Assembly: GCA_964555935.1 (NCBI GenBank)
Contig: CAZKUN010000324.1
Coordinates: forward strand, 1-9,078
DNA: 9,078 nt
Direction of reading: 5' to 3'
Origin: CAZKUN01 sp964555935
GTDB lineage: Bacteria > Armatimonadota > Zipacnadia > Zipacnadales > VGFC01
Of this stretch, positions 1-5,826 are shown piece by piece. The notes beneath the pieces were generated by a model, which worked only from the letters and a program-made list of their open reading frames with translations, did no database searches and had not been told where the DNA came from. A program made the translations under genes and the position numbers. Every line of letters begins with the position of its first letter. Position 1 is the stretch's first letter.

Positions 1-47
1 TGCACGGTAGATGTCAACAGCGCGGATCCGTTGGCATCTACCGTGCA
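1..47. repeat. Imperfect inverted repeat, 18-bp arms, 11-nt loop
   Basis: Arms TGCACGGTAGATGTCAAC (1-18) and GTTGGCATCTACCGTGCA (30-47) are reverse complements except at positions 14/34. There a T faces a G, so a plus-strand RNA would form an unbroken 18-bp stem with one G-U pair. The stem is followed by AGTCTAC and then by the GC-rich repeat at 58-86. This is the same order (hairpin, CTAC tail, GC-rich repeat) as at 8381-8443. The left arm starts at base 1, so the element may extend beyond the window. There is no T-run, so it is not a classical terminator. Confidence 0.8.
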
Positions 48-57
48 AGTCTACAGG

Positions 58-86
58 ACGGCGTCGGGGATGAAACCCCTCCTACA
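58..86. repeat. GC-rich intergenic repeat, copy 1 of 3
   Basis: This 29-base unit begins ACGGCGTCGGGG and ends ACCCCTCCTACA. It recurs at 8415-8443 and 8503-8531, differing only in the 3-4 bases between the G4 and the AAC4 blocks. GGGG/CCCC can pair around a six-base centre (ATGAAA here). All three copies lie outside genes, which suggests a dispersed REP-like element rather than coding conservation. Confidence 0.8.
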
Positions 87-107
87 GACCCCCCATCCCC
101 CTCCCCC
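76..107 (-). other. Four G-tracts, potential G-quadruplex
   Basis: The plus strand carries C-runs at 76-79, 89-94, 97-101 and 103-107. The minus strand therefore reads G5-A-G5-AT-G6-(9 nt)-G4. It lies about 60-90 bases downstream of the stop of the minus-strand gene at 165-434, on that gene's sense strand, so it could form in its 3' transcript. The fourth tract is shared with the GC-rich repeat and its loop is long, so folding is uncertain. Confidence 0.4.
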
Positions 108-120
108 AGAGGGCCAACGA

Positions 121-157
121 GGCGGCGGGCGCCGGTACTGAATTGGCGTCCGCCGCC
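121..157 (-). terminator. 13-bp-arm inverted repeat downstream of the minus-strand gene
   Basis: GGCGGCGGGCGCC (121-133) and GGCGTCCGCCGCC (145-157) are complementary apart from one mismatch, with an 11-base loop. It sits 8 bases past the stop codon at 165-167 of the minus-strand gene, where a transcription-ending or 3'-stabilising hairpin is expected. No U-tract follows on the minus strand, so intrinsic termination is not proven. Confidence 0.5.
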
Positions 158-164
158 GTCGATT

Positions 165-434
165 CTATCGGTCGGCGGGTGGCGCCGCTGCCCACTGACC
201 ACCGGCCATCGTCCTAACGCCTGCGTCGCGGGACTGAGCCTGCTGCTCCCTCATGACGCGCTGCATCCTGAGCGTCCTCACCTGGGCCTCGTGGTAGCAA
301 GCACGATGGCCAAACGCCTGGTCCGTGGCAATCGGCTCCTCGCACAGCGCGCAGGTGTAATCTGTCGCGTGCAGGGAGTCCGCCCGCCACGTCCCGATCA
401 GGACGCCAACTGTGAATACCACTAGTGCCCACAC
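165..434 (-). CDS. Small membrane-anchored protein with CxxC...HxxC putative metal site
   Basis: The 89-residue product has no family I recognise. Residues 2-15 form one hydrophobic segment (WALVVFTVGVLIGTW), which suggests an N-terminal anchor or signal. It is followed by C28-x2-C31, then H43-x2-C46-x-H48, a spacing typical of small treble-clef or RING-like zinc sites. The tail is Arg/Gln-rich (RTLRMQRVMREQQAQ, about 53-67) and possibly helical. The frame is preferred over the overlapping minus-strand frame at 214-534 because only this one gives a membrane segment and paired metal ligands. The start is uncertain. GTG at 434 has no good Shine-Dalgarno, while a strong GGGAGGG followed by ATG (460-473) opens the other frame, so a start-proximal indel or a non-ATG start should be considered. 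The stop is TAG at 165-167. Confidence 0.6.
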   Translation of the reverse strand: MWALVVFTVGVLIGTWRADSLHATDYTCALCEEPIATDQAFGHRACYHEAQVRTLRMQRVMREQQAQSRDAGVRTMAGGQWAAAPPADR

Positions 435-459
435 AATGAGTCGCGACGAACTCGCTCGC

Positions 460-473
460 CATTCTATCCCTCC
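460..473 (-). promoter_or_regulatory. Strong Shine-Dalgarno plus ATG, out of frame with the gene it precedes
   Basis: The minus strand reads GGGAGGG, five bases, then ATG (ATG at 460-462). This is the best ribosome-binding site near the gene at 165-434, yet that ATG is shifted relative to the frame holding the TM segment and CxxC/HxxC motif. The frame it opens gives a low-complexity Arg/Gly-rich shadow. Either the start of the real gene has suffered an indel or the real start is downstream. Confidence 0.5.
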
Positions 474-563
474 CTACGAATGGCTCCGGAATGTCACGCC
501 CTCCCCCGACCAATGACTCGCGCCAACGCCCCACGCCCGTTGTACGTCGCCAACAGGCGAGAG

Positions 564-573
564 GTCACGTGAC
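564..573. repeat. Perfect 10-bp palindrome in the divergent spacer
   Basis: GTCACGTGAC lies between the minus-strand gene (165-434) and the plus-strand PASTA gene (715), flanked by near-direct repeats GGCGAGAG (left) and GCCGAGAG (right). A palindrome in a divergent spacer could be an operator for a dimeric regulator. A 10-bp palindrome can also occur by chance. The rest of the 435-714 spacer shows only a weak promoter-like match. Confidence 0.3.
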
Positions 574-662
574 GCCGAGAGAAGTCATGCAAGTTTCCTG
601 CCACTAGGCCGAAGGGCGCGGGCACTCGAGGCCCGAAGTTAGAGGATAAGTGTTATTGGGTA

Positions 663-691
663 TTGAAGCTCCTGTTTTGCCATCGTCTGAT
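663..691 (+). promoter_or_regulatory. Possible sigma-70-like promoter before the PASTA gene
   Basis: TTGAAG (663-668), 17 bases, then TCTGAT (686-691) gives 4/6 matches to each consensus hexamer in the one AT-richer part of the spacer. It would start transcription just ahead of the AGAGGAG ribosome site (701-707). The match is weak. Confidence 0.25.
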
Positions 692-714
692 TCGAGCATG
701 AGAGGAGTGGTACC

Positions 715-1684
715 GTGCCACAATGCCCCAAGTGCGCGAAGAACCTCCCCGACGGAACGGCATTTTGCCCAGCCTGCGGAGTGGGTTTGGTTGGTTCGCC
801 GCTCGTCGCAGCCAAGAAGAGCGGCGGGTCGAACGTCATCCTGGCCGTGGTCGCAGTTGTGCTCGTGATCGGCTTGGCCGGCGCGGCGGGATGGTGGGTC
901 GTCAACACCGTCCGAGCTGGACGAACGGCAGCCGTGGCCCCGCAGCCGACAATTCCCCCGAGCGACGAGTCGGAGGCAGACCCGGTCACGAGCGACGGAG
1001 ATGAGGAGAAGGCCGTCGACCGCGATCCGGTGAGTGGAACGACCGTCTCGGTCCCGGACGTGATCGGGCTTGATGCGGACGAAGCCGAAACGCGCTTCGC
1101 CGAGGCGAATCTCGAGTTCGAAATCCGTGGCGAGCGCGCTCACCCCACGGTGCCGGAGGGCGCCGTGATCGCGCAATCGCCTGGCGCGAATCAGGGGGCC
1201 ACGCAGGGCGCAATCGTGCGCGTGGACGTCAGCGCGGGGGCGACAACTGCGGAGACCGCAGTCGCCGAGGCGGCAGGCACCGAGCAACCGGATGACAAAT
1301 CGCCATCGGTTGAGGTGGTCGTCGTTCGACCCGCCGCAGCCGACCCGCGCCCGACCGACCCGGTTGAGGTCCAGCCGCTTGAGCCTGTTGCGCCGCCGAG
1401 TCTGATCGAGGTGCCTGACGCCGTCAACACGGGCTACGAGCAGGCATGCACGCGGATCGAATCGCGGGGCCTGGTCCCGGAGTTGAAGGACCGCCGCTAC
1501 GATAGCAGCATCAAGGCCGGGCGCATCAGCTCGCAGTGGCCCGACCCCGGCGAGCGCGTGAAAGGGCGGCACGATCGTGTATGTAGTCAAGAGCCTCGGC
1601 GCCAAACCGAAGCGTCGCGCGCCGTCACGCAGCCGGCCGAGTGGCCGGTGCGGCTCGGGTGACTGCAGCCGGTGCCATCACTAG
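715..1684 (+). CDS. Zinc-ribbon/TM/double-PASTA protein with a single-base frameshift
   Basis: GTG start at 715 behind AGAGGAG (701-707). An N-terminal zinc ribbon (C4-x2-C7, C18-x2-C21) is followed by a TM helix (about 41-63), an acidic linker, PASTA 1 (about 110-175, with PDVIGLD and IAQSPGANQG) and PASTA 2 (from about 229). PASTA domains are small extracytoplasmic modules, known in Stk kinases and PBPs for binding peptidoglycan or beta-lactams. No kinase domain is present here, so this looks like a membrane protein with an external PASTA region and a cytoplasmic zinc ribbon. Unshifted, the frame leaves PASTA 2 after K283 and stops at 1660-1662. Skipping one base in AAAGGG (1561-1566) restores the domain end GGTIVYVVKSLG, and the frame then stops at 1682-1684 (322 residues), adding a Cys-containing tail CGSGDCSRCHH. 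The cause is a sequencing error or a true indel. The function is unknown. Confidence 0.8.
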
Positions 1685-1712
1685 ATCTGGGCGCGCGAAA
1701 GGAACCTGTGAT

Positions 1713-2636
1713 ATGGCCGACAAGGACCGTGGGTCGACAAACAGACGCGCATTCATCTCCGGCGCCGTGACGGCCGGAGTCGCGGCAGCCCTTGGCGCGG
1801 GCGCGCCGGCGCAGCGGAGGGCCAATCCCCGGATCAGGCGGCCGACGGTTCAGACAGGCCCCAGAAGGCAAGAGGTGACCCTTCAGTCGCTCCCCGAGCT
1901 GGCGGTGTCGACAAGCACGCCGCCGGGCAGGGAGGCCGACGACCCGGTGACACCGACGCCCGGTCGCGCCCCTCAACCCGCCACCAAAGGCCAACTCCTC
2001 GACGCGCTTGAGCGAGCACCGGGAGGCGATGGGCTACTGGAGCGCATTGGGGCCCCGCGTGGCGGAACCGGCCGTGGCGGACAGACCTTCGACCCCGGCC
2101 AGGGCTCTGGGGCGGCGTACCAGACCGTCAATGACGAGGATCTCGCCAAAGCATACGCGGGGGGCGTGACGCTGACGCCAGATGGCAACGAGCCCCCCGA
2201 TGGGATCGACTTGCACTCGGACCCGAAACACATGAAGTGCTGCTACCCCATGAACTTCTTCAGTGACCGCGGCCACGTGAGCGCGGCGGCAAGGCTGGAC
2301 GTCCCGATCCTAGTGAGGGGACCGGGCCGGTTCCTGACACTCCGCTTCGCGACACCCGGGTCTCCCGACCAGCGAATGGTCTACGCGCTGCAACTGTTCG
2401 TGTCCAACCTCGCCACCGCCACATTCGAATGCGCCGTCAACAACGACACCCCGTTGGACTGGGCCGCCACTTCGGGCGGGACGCTGGTGGCTCTGGTTGA
2501 GCTTGGAGGCTCGGGCGAGTGGCCGAACGGAAGGAAGCGGAGCCACATGTTGAGCCTGGCCGAAGGCACTTGGCCGCCTGGGGTCAACGACATCAACCTC
2601 ATCCTATTCAAGTGGTTCAGGGTGACTGCGTTTTAG
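1713..2636 (+). CDS. Uncharacterised protein with Tat-like signal
   Basis: The 307-residue product begins MADKDRGSTNRRAFISG. The twin arginine (R11-R12), a following hydrophobic Ala/Gly stretch (about 13-31) and APAQ near residue 34 resemble a Tat signal, though RRAFIS departs from the RRxFLK ideal. I chose ATG 1713 rather than the upstream in-frame start at 1641 because it lies 28 bases after the corrected PASTA stop, has AAAGGA (1698-1703) before it, and puts the signal at the N-terminus. Residues 35-135 are Pro/Gly/Arg-rich and look disordered. Residues 165-307 look folded (LHSDPKHMKCCYPMNFF; then beta-rich segments FLTLRFATPG, MVYALQLFVSNL, GTLVALVELGG; end LILFKWFRVTAF). I recognise no family. 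It is probably co-transcribed with the PASTA gene, so a joint role at the cell envelope is possible but unproven. Confidence 0.75.
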   Translation: MADKDRGSTNRRAFISGAVTAGVAAALGAGAPAQRRANPRIRRPTVQTGPRRQEVTLQSLPELAVSTSTPPGREADDPVTPTPGRAPQPATKGQLLDALERAPGGDGLLERIGAPRGGTGRGGQTFDPGQGSGAAYQTVNDEDLAKAYAGGVTLTPDGNEPPDGIDLHSDPKHMKCCYPMNFFSDRGHVSAAARLDVPILVRGPGRFLTLRFATPGSPDQRMVYALQLFVSNLATATFECAVNNDTPLDWAATSGGTLVALVELGGSGEWPNGRKRSHMLSLAEGTWPPGVNDINLILFKWFRVTAF

Positions 2637-2668
2637 GTCGGCCTCGACGCGGCGGCGAGGGCGACATG

Positions 2669-2692
2669 CACCGGCGAGGGCGCCGGTGCTAC
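2669..2692. repeat. AGGR-loop hairpin with CTAC tail (copy in convergent spacer)
   Basis: CACCGGCG (2669-2676), loop AGGG, CGCCGGTG (2681-2688), then CTAC (2689-2692). The 8-bp stem is perfect. It lies between two converging genes (stops at 2636 and 2748), where it could act as a bidirectional 3' structure. It shares loop and tail, but not stem sequence, with 8381-8405 and 8465-8488, so it belongs to the same element family. Confidence 0.75.
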
Positions 2693-2747
2693 GCGAGAAT
2701 GAGAGTTGGGCGAGGCGACGGCCTGGGGAGGCGCGCGGAATCCGCGG

Positions 2748-3056
2748 TCAGTCGGTCTCGATCTTCGTCAGGTAGAGCTTCTTCCCGTCCTTGGACTTCC
2801 AGTAGGAGACTTTCACGTCATCCTCAAGCGAGAGTCCGCCGATCTGCTCCTTCAGGTCGTCCTTCTTGGGGCACTTCGCGTAGACGAAAAGCAGGACTTC
2901 CTTGTCGTCGCCGACCTTGACCTTGATGGCGCACTTCTGGGGGCAGATGAACGAGACGTCGCCCTCGGCGGTCTTGATCTTTGGCCCATCAGCAACGGCA
3001 GCAGACAGCGCGCAGAAGACGAATGCGATGGCAATGGCGATCGCTATATGACGCAT
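2748..3056 (-). CDS. Small secreted Lys-rich protein, unknown function
   Basis: The 102-residue product has a clear Sec signal peptide: MRH, a hydrophobic stretch 4-19, and likely cleavage after AVA (22/23). The mature part, about 80 residues, is rich in Lys and Asp and alternates short hydrophobic strands (DVSFIC, AIKVKV, EVLLFVYA, VKVSYW, LYLTKI), suggesting a small beta-barrel or OB-like fold. It holds three cysteines (C38, C42, C62), the first two as CPQKC. I recognise no family. The start is well supported: AGGAGG lies eight bases before the ATG. It lies 81 bases downstream of the S9 peptidase gene on the same strand. The gap holds a promoter-like sequence, so it may be transcribed separately. 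The plus-strand frame over this region is a shadow. Confidence 0.8.
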   Translation of the reverse strand: MRHIAIAIAIAFVFCALSAAVADGPKIKTAEGDVSFICPQKCAIKVKVGDDKEVLLFVYAKCPKKDDLKEQIGGLSLEDDVKVSYWKSKDGKKLYLTKIETD

Positions 3057-3088
3057 GGGTAAGGCCTCCTGTAATTCACTAGGCTACA

Positions 3089-3118
3089 AGGTTAGCACGC
3101 GAACGCGGCATTGGTCAA
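3089..3118 (-). promoter_or_regulatory. Possible promoter for the small secreted protein
   Basis: On the minus strand, TTGACC (3118-3113) is followed after 18 bases by TAACCT (3094-3089), about 32 bases before the ATG at 3056. The -35 matches 5/6 and the -10 only 3/6. It lies in the 81-base gap after the S9 peptidase stop. Confidence 0.3.
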
Positions 3119-3137
3119 TTATGGCGCTGGCCAAGGC

Positions 3138-5597
3138 TTACGGTCTGATCTCCCACACCGGATCGGTCTTTGAAGCGGCGTAGTGGCTGACGATGGCGCC
3201 GTCGGCTTCGGCTTCCCACTCGTGGCCGACGTAGGTGTGTTGCTTGATCTCCGCGCCGGGCTTGAGGTCGTGGTACTTCTGCAGCTCCCCCTCGAAGTTC
3301 AGCCAGTAGATGACCACCGTCTCGTCGAGCGAGTTCTTGATGGTGATATTGCACTCGGCGCCCGCGTCGTTCCCCGCGGCGAACTCGTACTCTTTCGGCG
3401 GTTCAAGCCCCAGCAGGTGACGCGTCCAGAAATCCCAGCTCTTCCGCTTGGCGTAAGTGCCGCTGAAGCCATGCCCATCGCCGGGCAGGATCAGCATGTC
3501 GAAGTCCTTGTTGGCTTTGATCAGCGCGTTGACGAGTTGCATGGTCGACGCGTGGGGATTGACGTTGGTATCCAGCTCGCCGTGCATGAGGAGGAGCTTG
3601 CCGGTGAGCTTGTGGGCGTTGGTGACGTTTGACTGCTCGGCGTAGTGATCGCCGACGGGGTAGTCCATCCACAACTCGTTCCACCAGACCTTGTCGGTGC
3701 GGTGATCGTGATTCCCGGCGCCGCTGATGGCGACCTTGTAGAAATCGCCATGGGCCAACAGCGCGCGCGTGGCGTCGTATCCACCCGCGGAGTGGCCGTG
3801 GATGCCGACGCGGGAGAGGTCAAAGTACGAGTACTTCTCCCCAGCCGCCTTCATCCAGAGGATGCGGTCCGGGAATCCGCCGTCGCCGAGGTTCTTGTGG
3901 CTGACGTCGTGGAAGGCCTTGGAGCGGTTAGAGGTGCCCATGCCATCGATCTGAACGGTGATGAAGCCGAGCTGGGCGAGCGCGTGCGTTCCATGCCTCG
4001 CATTGAATGACTTGGGCACGTGCGAGCCGTGCGGCCCGGCGTAGATGCTCTCGATGACGGGGTATTGGGTGGATTCGTCGAGGTCGTTCGGTCGGTAGAT
4101 GACGCCCCAGATGTCGGTCTCGCCATCGCGGCCCTTGGCGGAGAAGGGCTCGGGGTAACGCCATCCGGTGGCAAGTAGATCGTCGATGTTGGTGCGCTCG
4201 ATCTCGCAGACCAATGAGCCATCGGCGACTCTTCGGAGTTCGTGTACCGGCGCGAGATCTACGCGGGAGTAGGTGTCCACGTAGTACATCCCGTCGGGCG
4301 AAAAGCTGATGGAGTGCGTGCCGTCTCCCTCGGTAAGGGCGACGAGACCGGAGCCGTCGAAGTTGATGCGATAGTAGTGAATGAGGTAGGGATCCTGCCC
4401 CTCTTCCCTACCAGAGGCTTTGATGAGAATCGTCCGGGCATCCTCGTCGACCTTCTCGATCCCGCGCACGACCCACTCACCGACGGTGATCTGGTTCTTC
4501 ACATTCCCCGTGGCGGCGTCGTAGAGGTAGAGATGATTCCAGCCATCACGCTCGGAGGCCCAGATGAGCTCATGGGTCTCGTCGAGGTAGCGGAGCATCT
4601 TCTTCTGCGGCGGGATGAACGTGTTGCGCTCGTCGATGATGTCTCGCGTCTCACCGGTGGTGGCATCGACCTCGGTGACGCACGCCCTCCCGTAGCCGCG
4701 GTATGTCCGCTCGAAGGTGAAGGTGGCGCCATCATCGGACCAGCGCACCCCGGGCGGCCCGCCCCAGTCGATGCGCCACGTGTCGACCTTAGTCGCCTTG
4801 CGAGACGCTACATGGAAGACCCACATCTCGTGGGCGTCGAGCTTATCGCCCGGGAGAGCGTATTCAATGGTATGGAGCTTGGGGCGAACGCCGCCCTCGG
4901 GTGAGGATTCCACCGTATACATTTCGAGGTGATCGCCGGGCTCGGTGCGGAACGCGACGAGCTTGGATGAATCGGGCGACCAGCGGAAGTGACCGTAGGT
5001 GCTGTCTTCGGTGCCGTCGTTGGATAGCGCGATTCTGTCGCTTGAGCCGCGCTCACGGACGAAGATGTTGTGATCGTTCAGGATGACCATCCACCGTCCA
5101 TCAGGGGATGCGCCCTCGGCCTGCGGGTCATCTCGCTCGTTGCCAGGCTTCTCCGGCGCCGCTGGCCTCTGGGTTCTGGCGCACTCGTAGGTTCTGAGGT
5201 CACAGCGCCAGAACTGAGATCCGAGCTTGACGCGAAGGGCGGTCATGTCGTCGACGAACTCAATGGCTCGGAAGGGCAGCCTGTCGGGGTAGTAGCGCGA
5301 GCCGGCGGCGTCAGAGAGGCCTTTGGCGAGGCGCCGGTGATCGAAGGCGGACCGCTTCGTGCCGCGCTCCGCGTTGACGACGACGAATCTCGACTTGCCA
5401 CGGGTCTCCGCGCGATACCGGAGCTTCGCGGCGCCGTCGATCCAGTGGGGCTCGAGGCGGGCGTTGTAGACGAGTCGCGCGTGGGCGTTAGACTCGAACG
5501 TCTCGGTGAACTGGTACCGCGCAAGCATGTCGGCATCCTGGGCGACGGCGGCAATAGGCATGAGGGCGACTCCAACAAGCATGAGACGAAGTAGCAT
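3138..5597 (-). CDS. Exported S9 family (DPP IV-like) serine peptidase with C-terminal VHL beta domain
   Basis: The 819-residue product starts at ATG 5597, chosen over an in-frame start 56 codons upstream. It has GGGAG six bases before it and opens directly on a signal peptide (MLLRLMLVGVALMPIAAVA, likely cleavage before Q20). A DPP IV-type beta-propeller follows (about 105-460, e.g. SPDG/WSPDS blades and ASERDGWNHLYLYD at 347-360). The alpha/beta-hydrolase domain (about 510-735) has Tyr519 in YAGPHG, Ser603 in GHSAGG, Asp676 in HGELDTN and His709 in GDGHGF, a complete triad with the usual S9 spacing. Residues 748-819 match the pVHL beta domain (WLNFEGELQKY, HTYVGHEW). The double-Glu motif that anchors the substrate N-terminus in true DPP IV is not visible, so dipeptidyl activity is unproven. 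The expected role is extracytoplasmic peptide hydrolysis, possibly guided to proline-rich or hydroxyproline substrates. It is transcribed divergently from the histidine kinase. Confidence 0.93.
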   Translation of the reverse strand: MLLRLMLVGVALMPIAAVAQDADMLARYQFTETFESNAHARLVYNARLEPHWIDGAAKLRYRAETRGKSRFVVVNAERGTKRSAFDHRRLAKGLSDAAGSRYYPDRLPFRAIEFVDDMTALRVKLGSQFWRCDLRTYECARTQRPAAPEKPGNERDDPQAEGASPDGRWMVILNDHNIFVRERGSSDRIALSNDGTEDSTYGHFRWSPDSSKLVAFRTEPGDHLEMYTVESSPEGGVRPKLHTIEYALPGDKLDAHEMWVFHVASRKATKVDTWRIDWGGPPGVRWSDDGATFTFERTYRGYGRACVTEVDATTGETRDIIDERNTFIPPQKKMLRYLDETHELIWASERDGWNHLYLYDAATGNVKNQITVGEWVVRGIEKVDEDARTILIKASGREEGQDPYLIHYYRINFDGSGLVALTEGDGTHSISFSPDGMYYVDTYSRVDLAPVHELRRVADGSLVCEIERTNIDDLLATGWRYPEPFSAKGRDGETDIWGVIYRPNDLDESTQYPVIESIYAGPHGSHVPKSFNARHGTHALAQLGFITVQIDGMGTSNRSKAFHDVSHKNLGDGGFPDRILWMKAAGEKYSYFDLSRVGIHGHSAGGYDATRALLAHGDFYKVAISGAGNHDHRTDKVWWNELWMDYPVGDHYAEQSNVTNAHKLTGKLLLMHGELDTNVNPHASTMQLVNALIKANKDFDMLILPGDGHGFSGTYAKRKSWDFWTRHLLGLEPPKEYEFAAGNDAGAECNITIKNSLDETVVIYWLNFEGELQKYHDLKPGAEIKQHTYVGHEWEAEADGAIVSHYAASKTDPVWEIRP

Positions 5598-5826
5598 AGT
5601 GGCTCCCGGAGAGTACGGATGGGCGCGCGAAGGGGTGTTCGCAACAGACCTGGGACAGTCCTGCGCGGGCGGGATGGGCGGACCAGGGGGAATCCCGTAG
5701 TCATCCGGCCATCTACACTCAGATGCCTGAGCGTGGCCGTTCGTGACCAGAATCACGACAGGCATGGGATGTAATTGTGTAGAATTATGTTATGTTCGCG
5801 ATCAGTCGGCGTCGTCTGGGGGAAGC
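5598..5826. promoter_or_regulatory. Divergent spacer between S9 peptidase and histidine kinase
   Basis: This 229-base region must hold both genes' start signals. The peptidase side has GGGAG just before its ATG. The kinase side has an AT-rich patch (5770-5792) unusual for this window. TAGAAT (5780-5785) there could serve as a -10, but I see no convincing -35 at 17 bases. GGGGGA precedes the kinase ATG. No operator-like palindrome stands out. Confidence 0.35.

Noticed and set aside
214..534. Minus-strand frame with the best Shine-Dalgarno (106 codons)
   Set aside because: The product is low-complexity with no membrane or metal motif. The overlapping frame 165-434 carries both, so the frame itself is rejected while its start signal is reported.
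604..1605. Long minus-strand open frame (333 codons) over the PASTA gene
   Set aside because: Arg/Gly/Leu-rich with no motif. It is antisense to a gene with clear zinc-ribbon, TM and PASTA domains, and high GC keeps the opposite frame open.
2651..2668. Degenerate further hairpin copy (GGCGGCGAGGGCGAC) beside 2669-2692
   Set aside because: The arms do not pair well. The resemblance may reflect GC-rich composition only.
2706..3062. Plus-strand frame of 118 codons over the small secreted protein gene
   Set aside because: The minus-strand gene has a signal peptide and a strong AGGAGG site. The plus frame has neither and reads as a mirror of it.
4242..4904. Plus-strand frame of 220 codons inside the peptidase
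   Set aside because: Antisense to the conserved propeller of the S9 peptidase, with no recognisable domain.
5598..5765. Upstream in-frame extension (56 codons) of the peptidase
   Set aside because: It would bury the signal peptide. ATG 5597 has its own Shine-Dalgarno.
5743..5826. Upstream in-frame extension (28 codons) of the histidine kinase
   Set aside because: The extra residues show no conserved or membrane pattern. ATG 5827 has GGGGGA upstream and leads straight into the MASE3 region.
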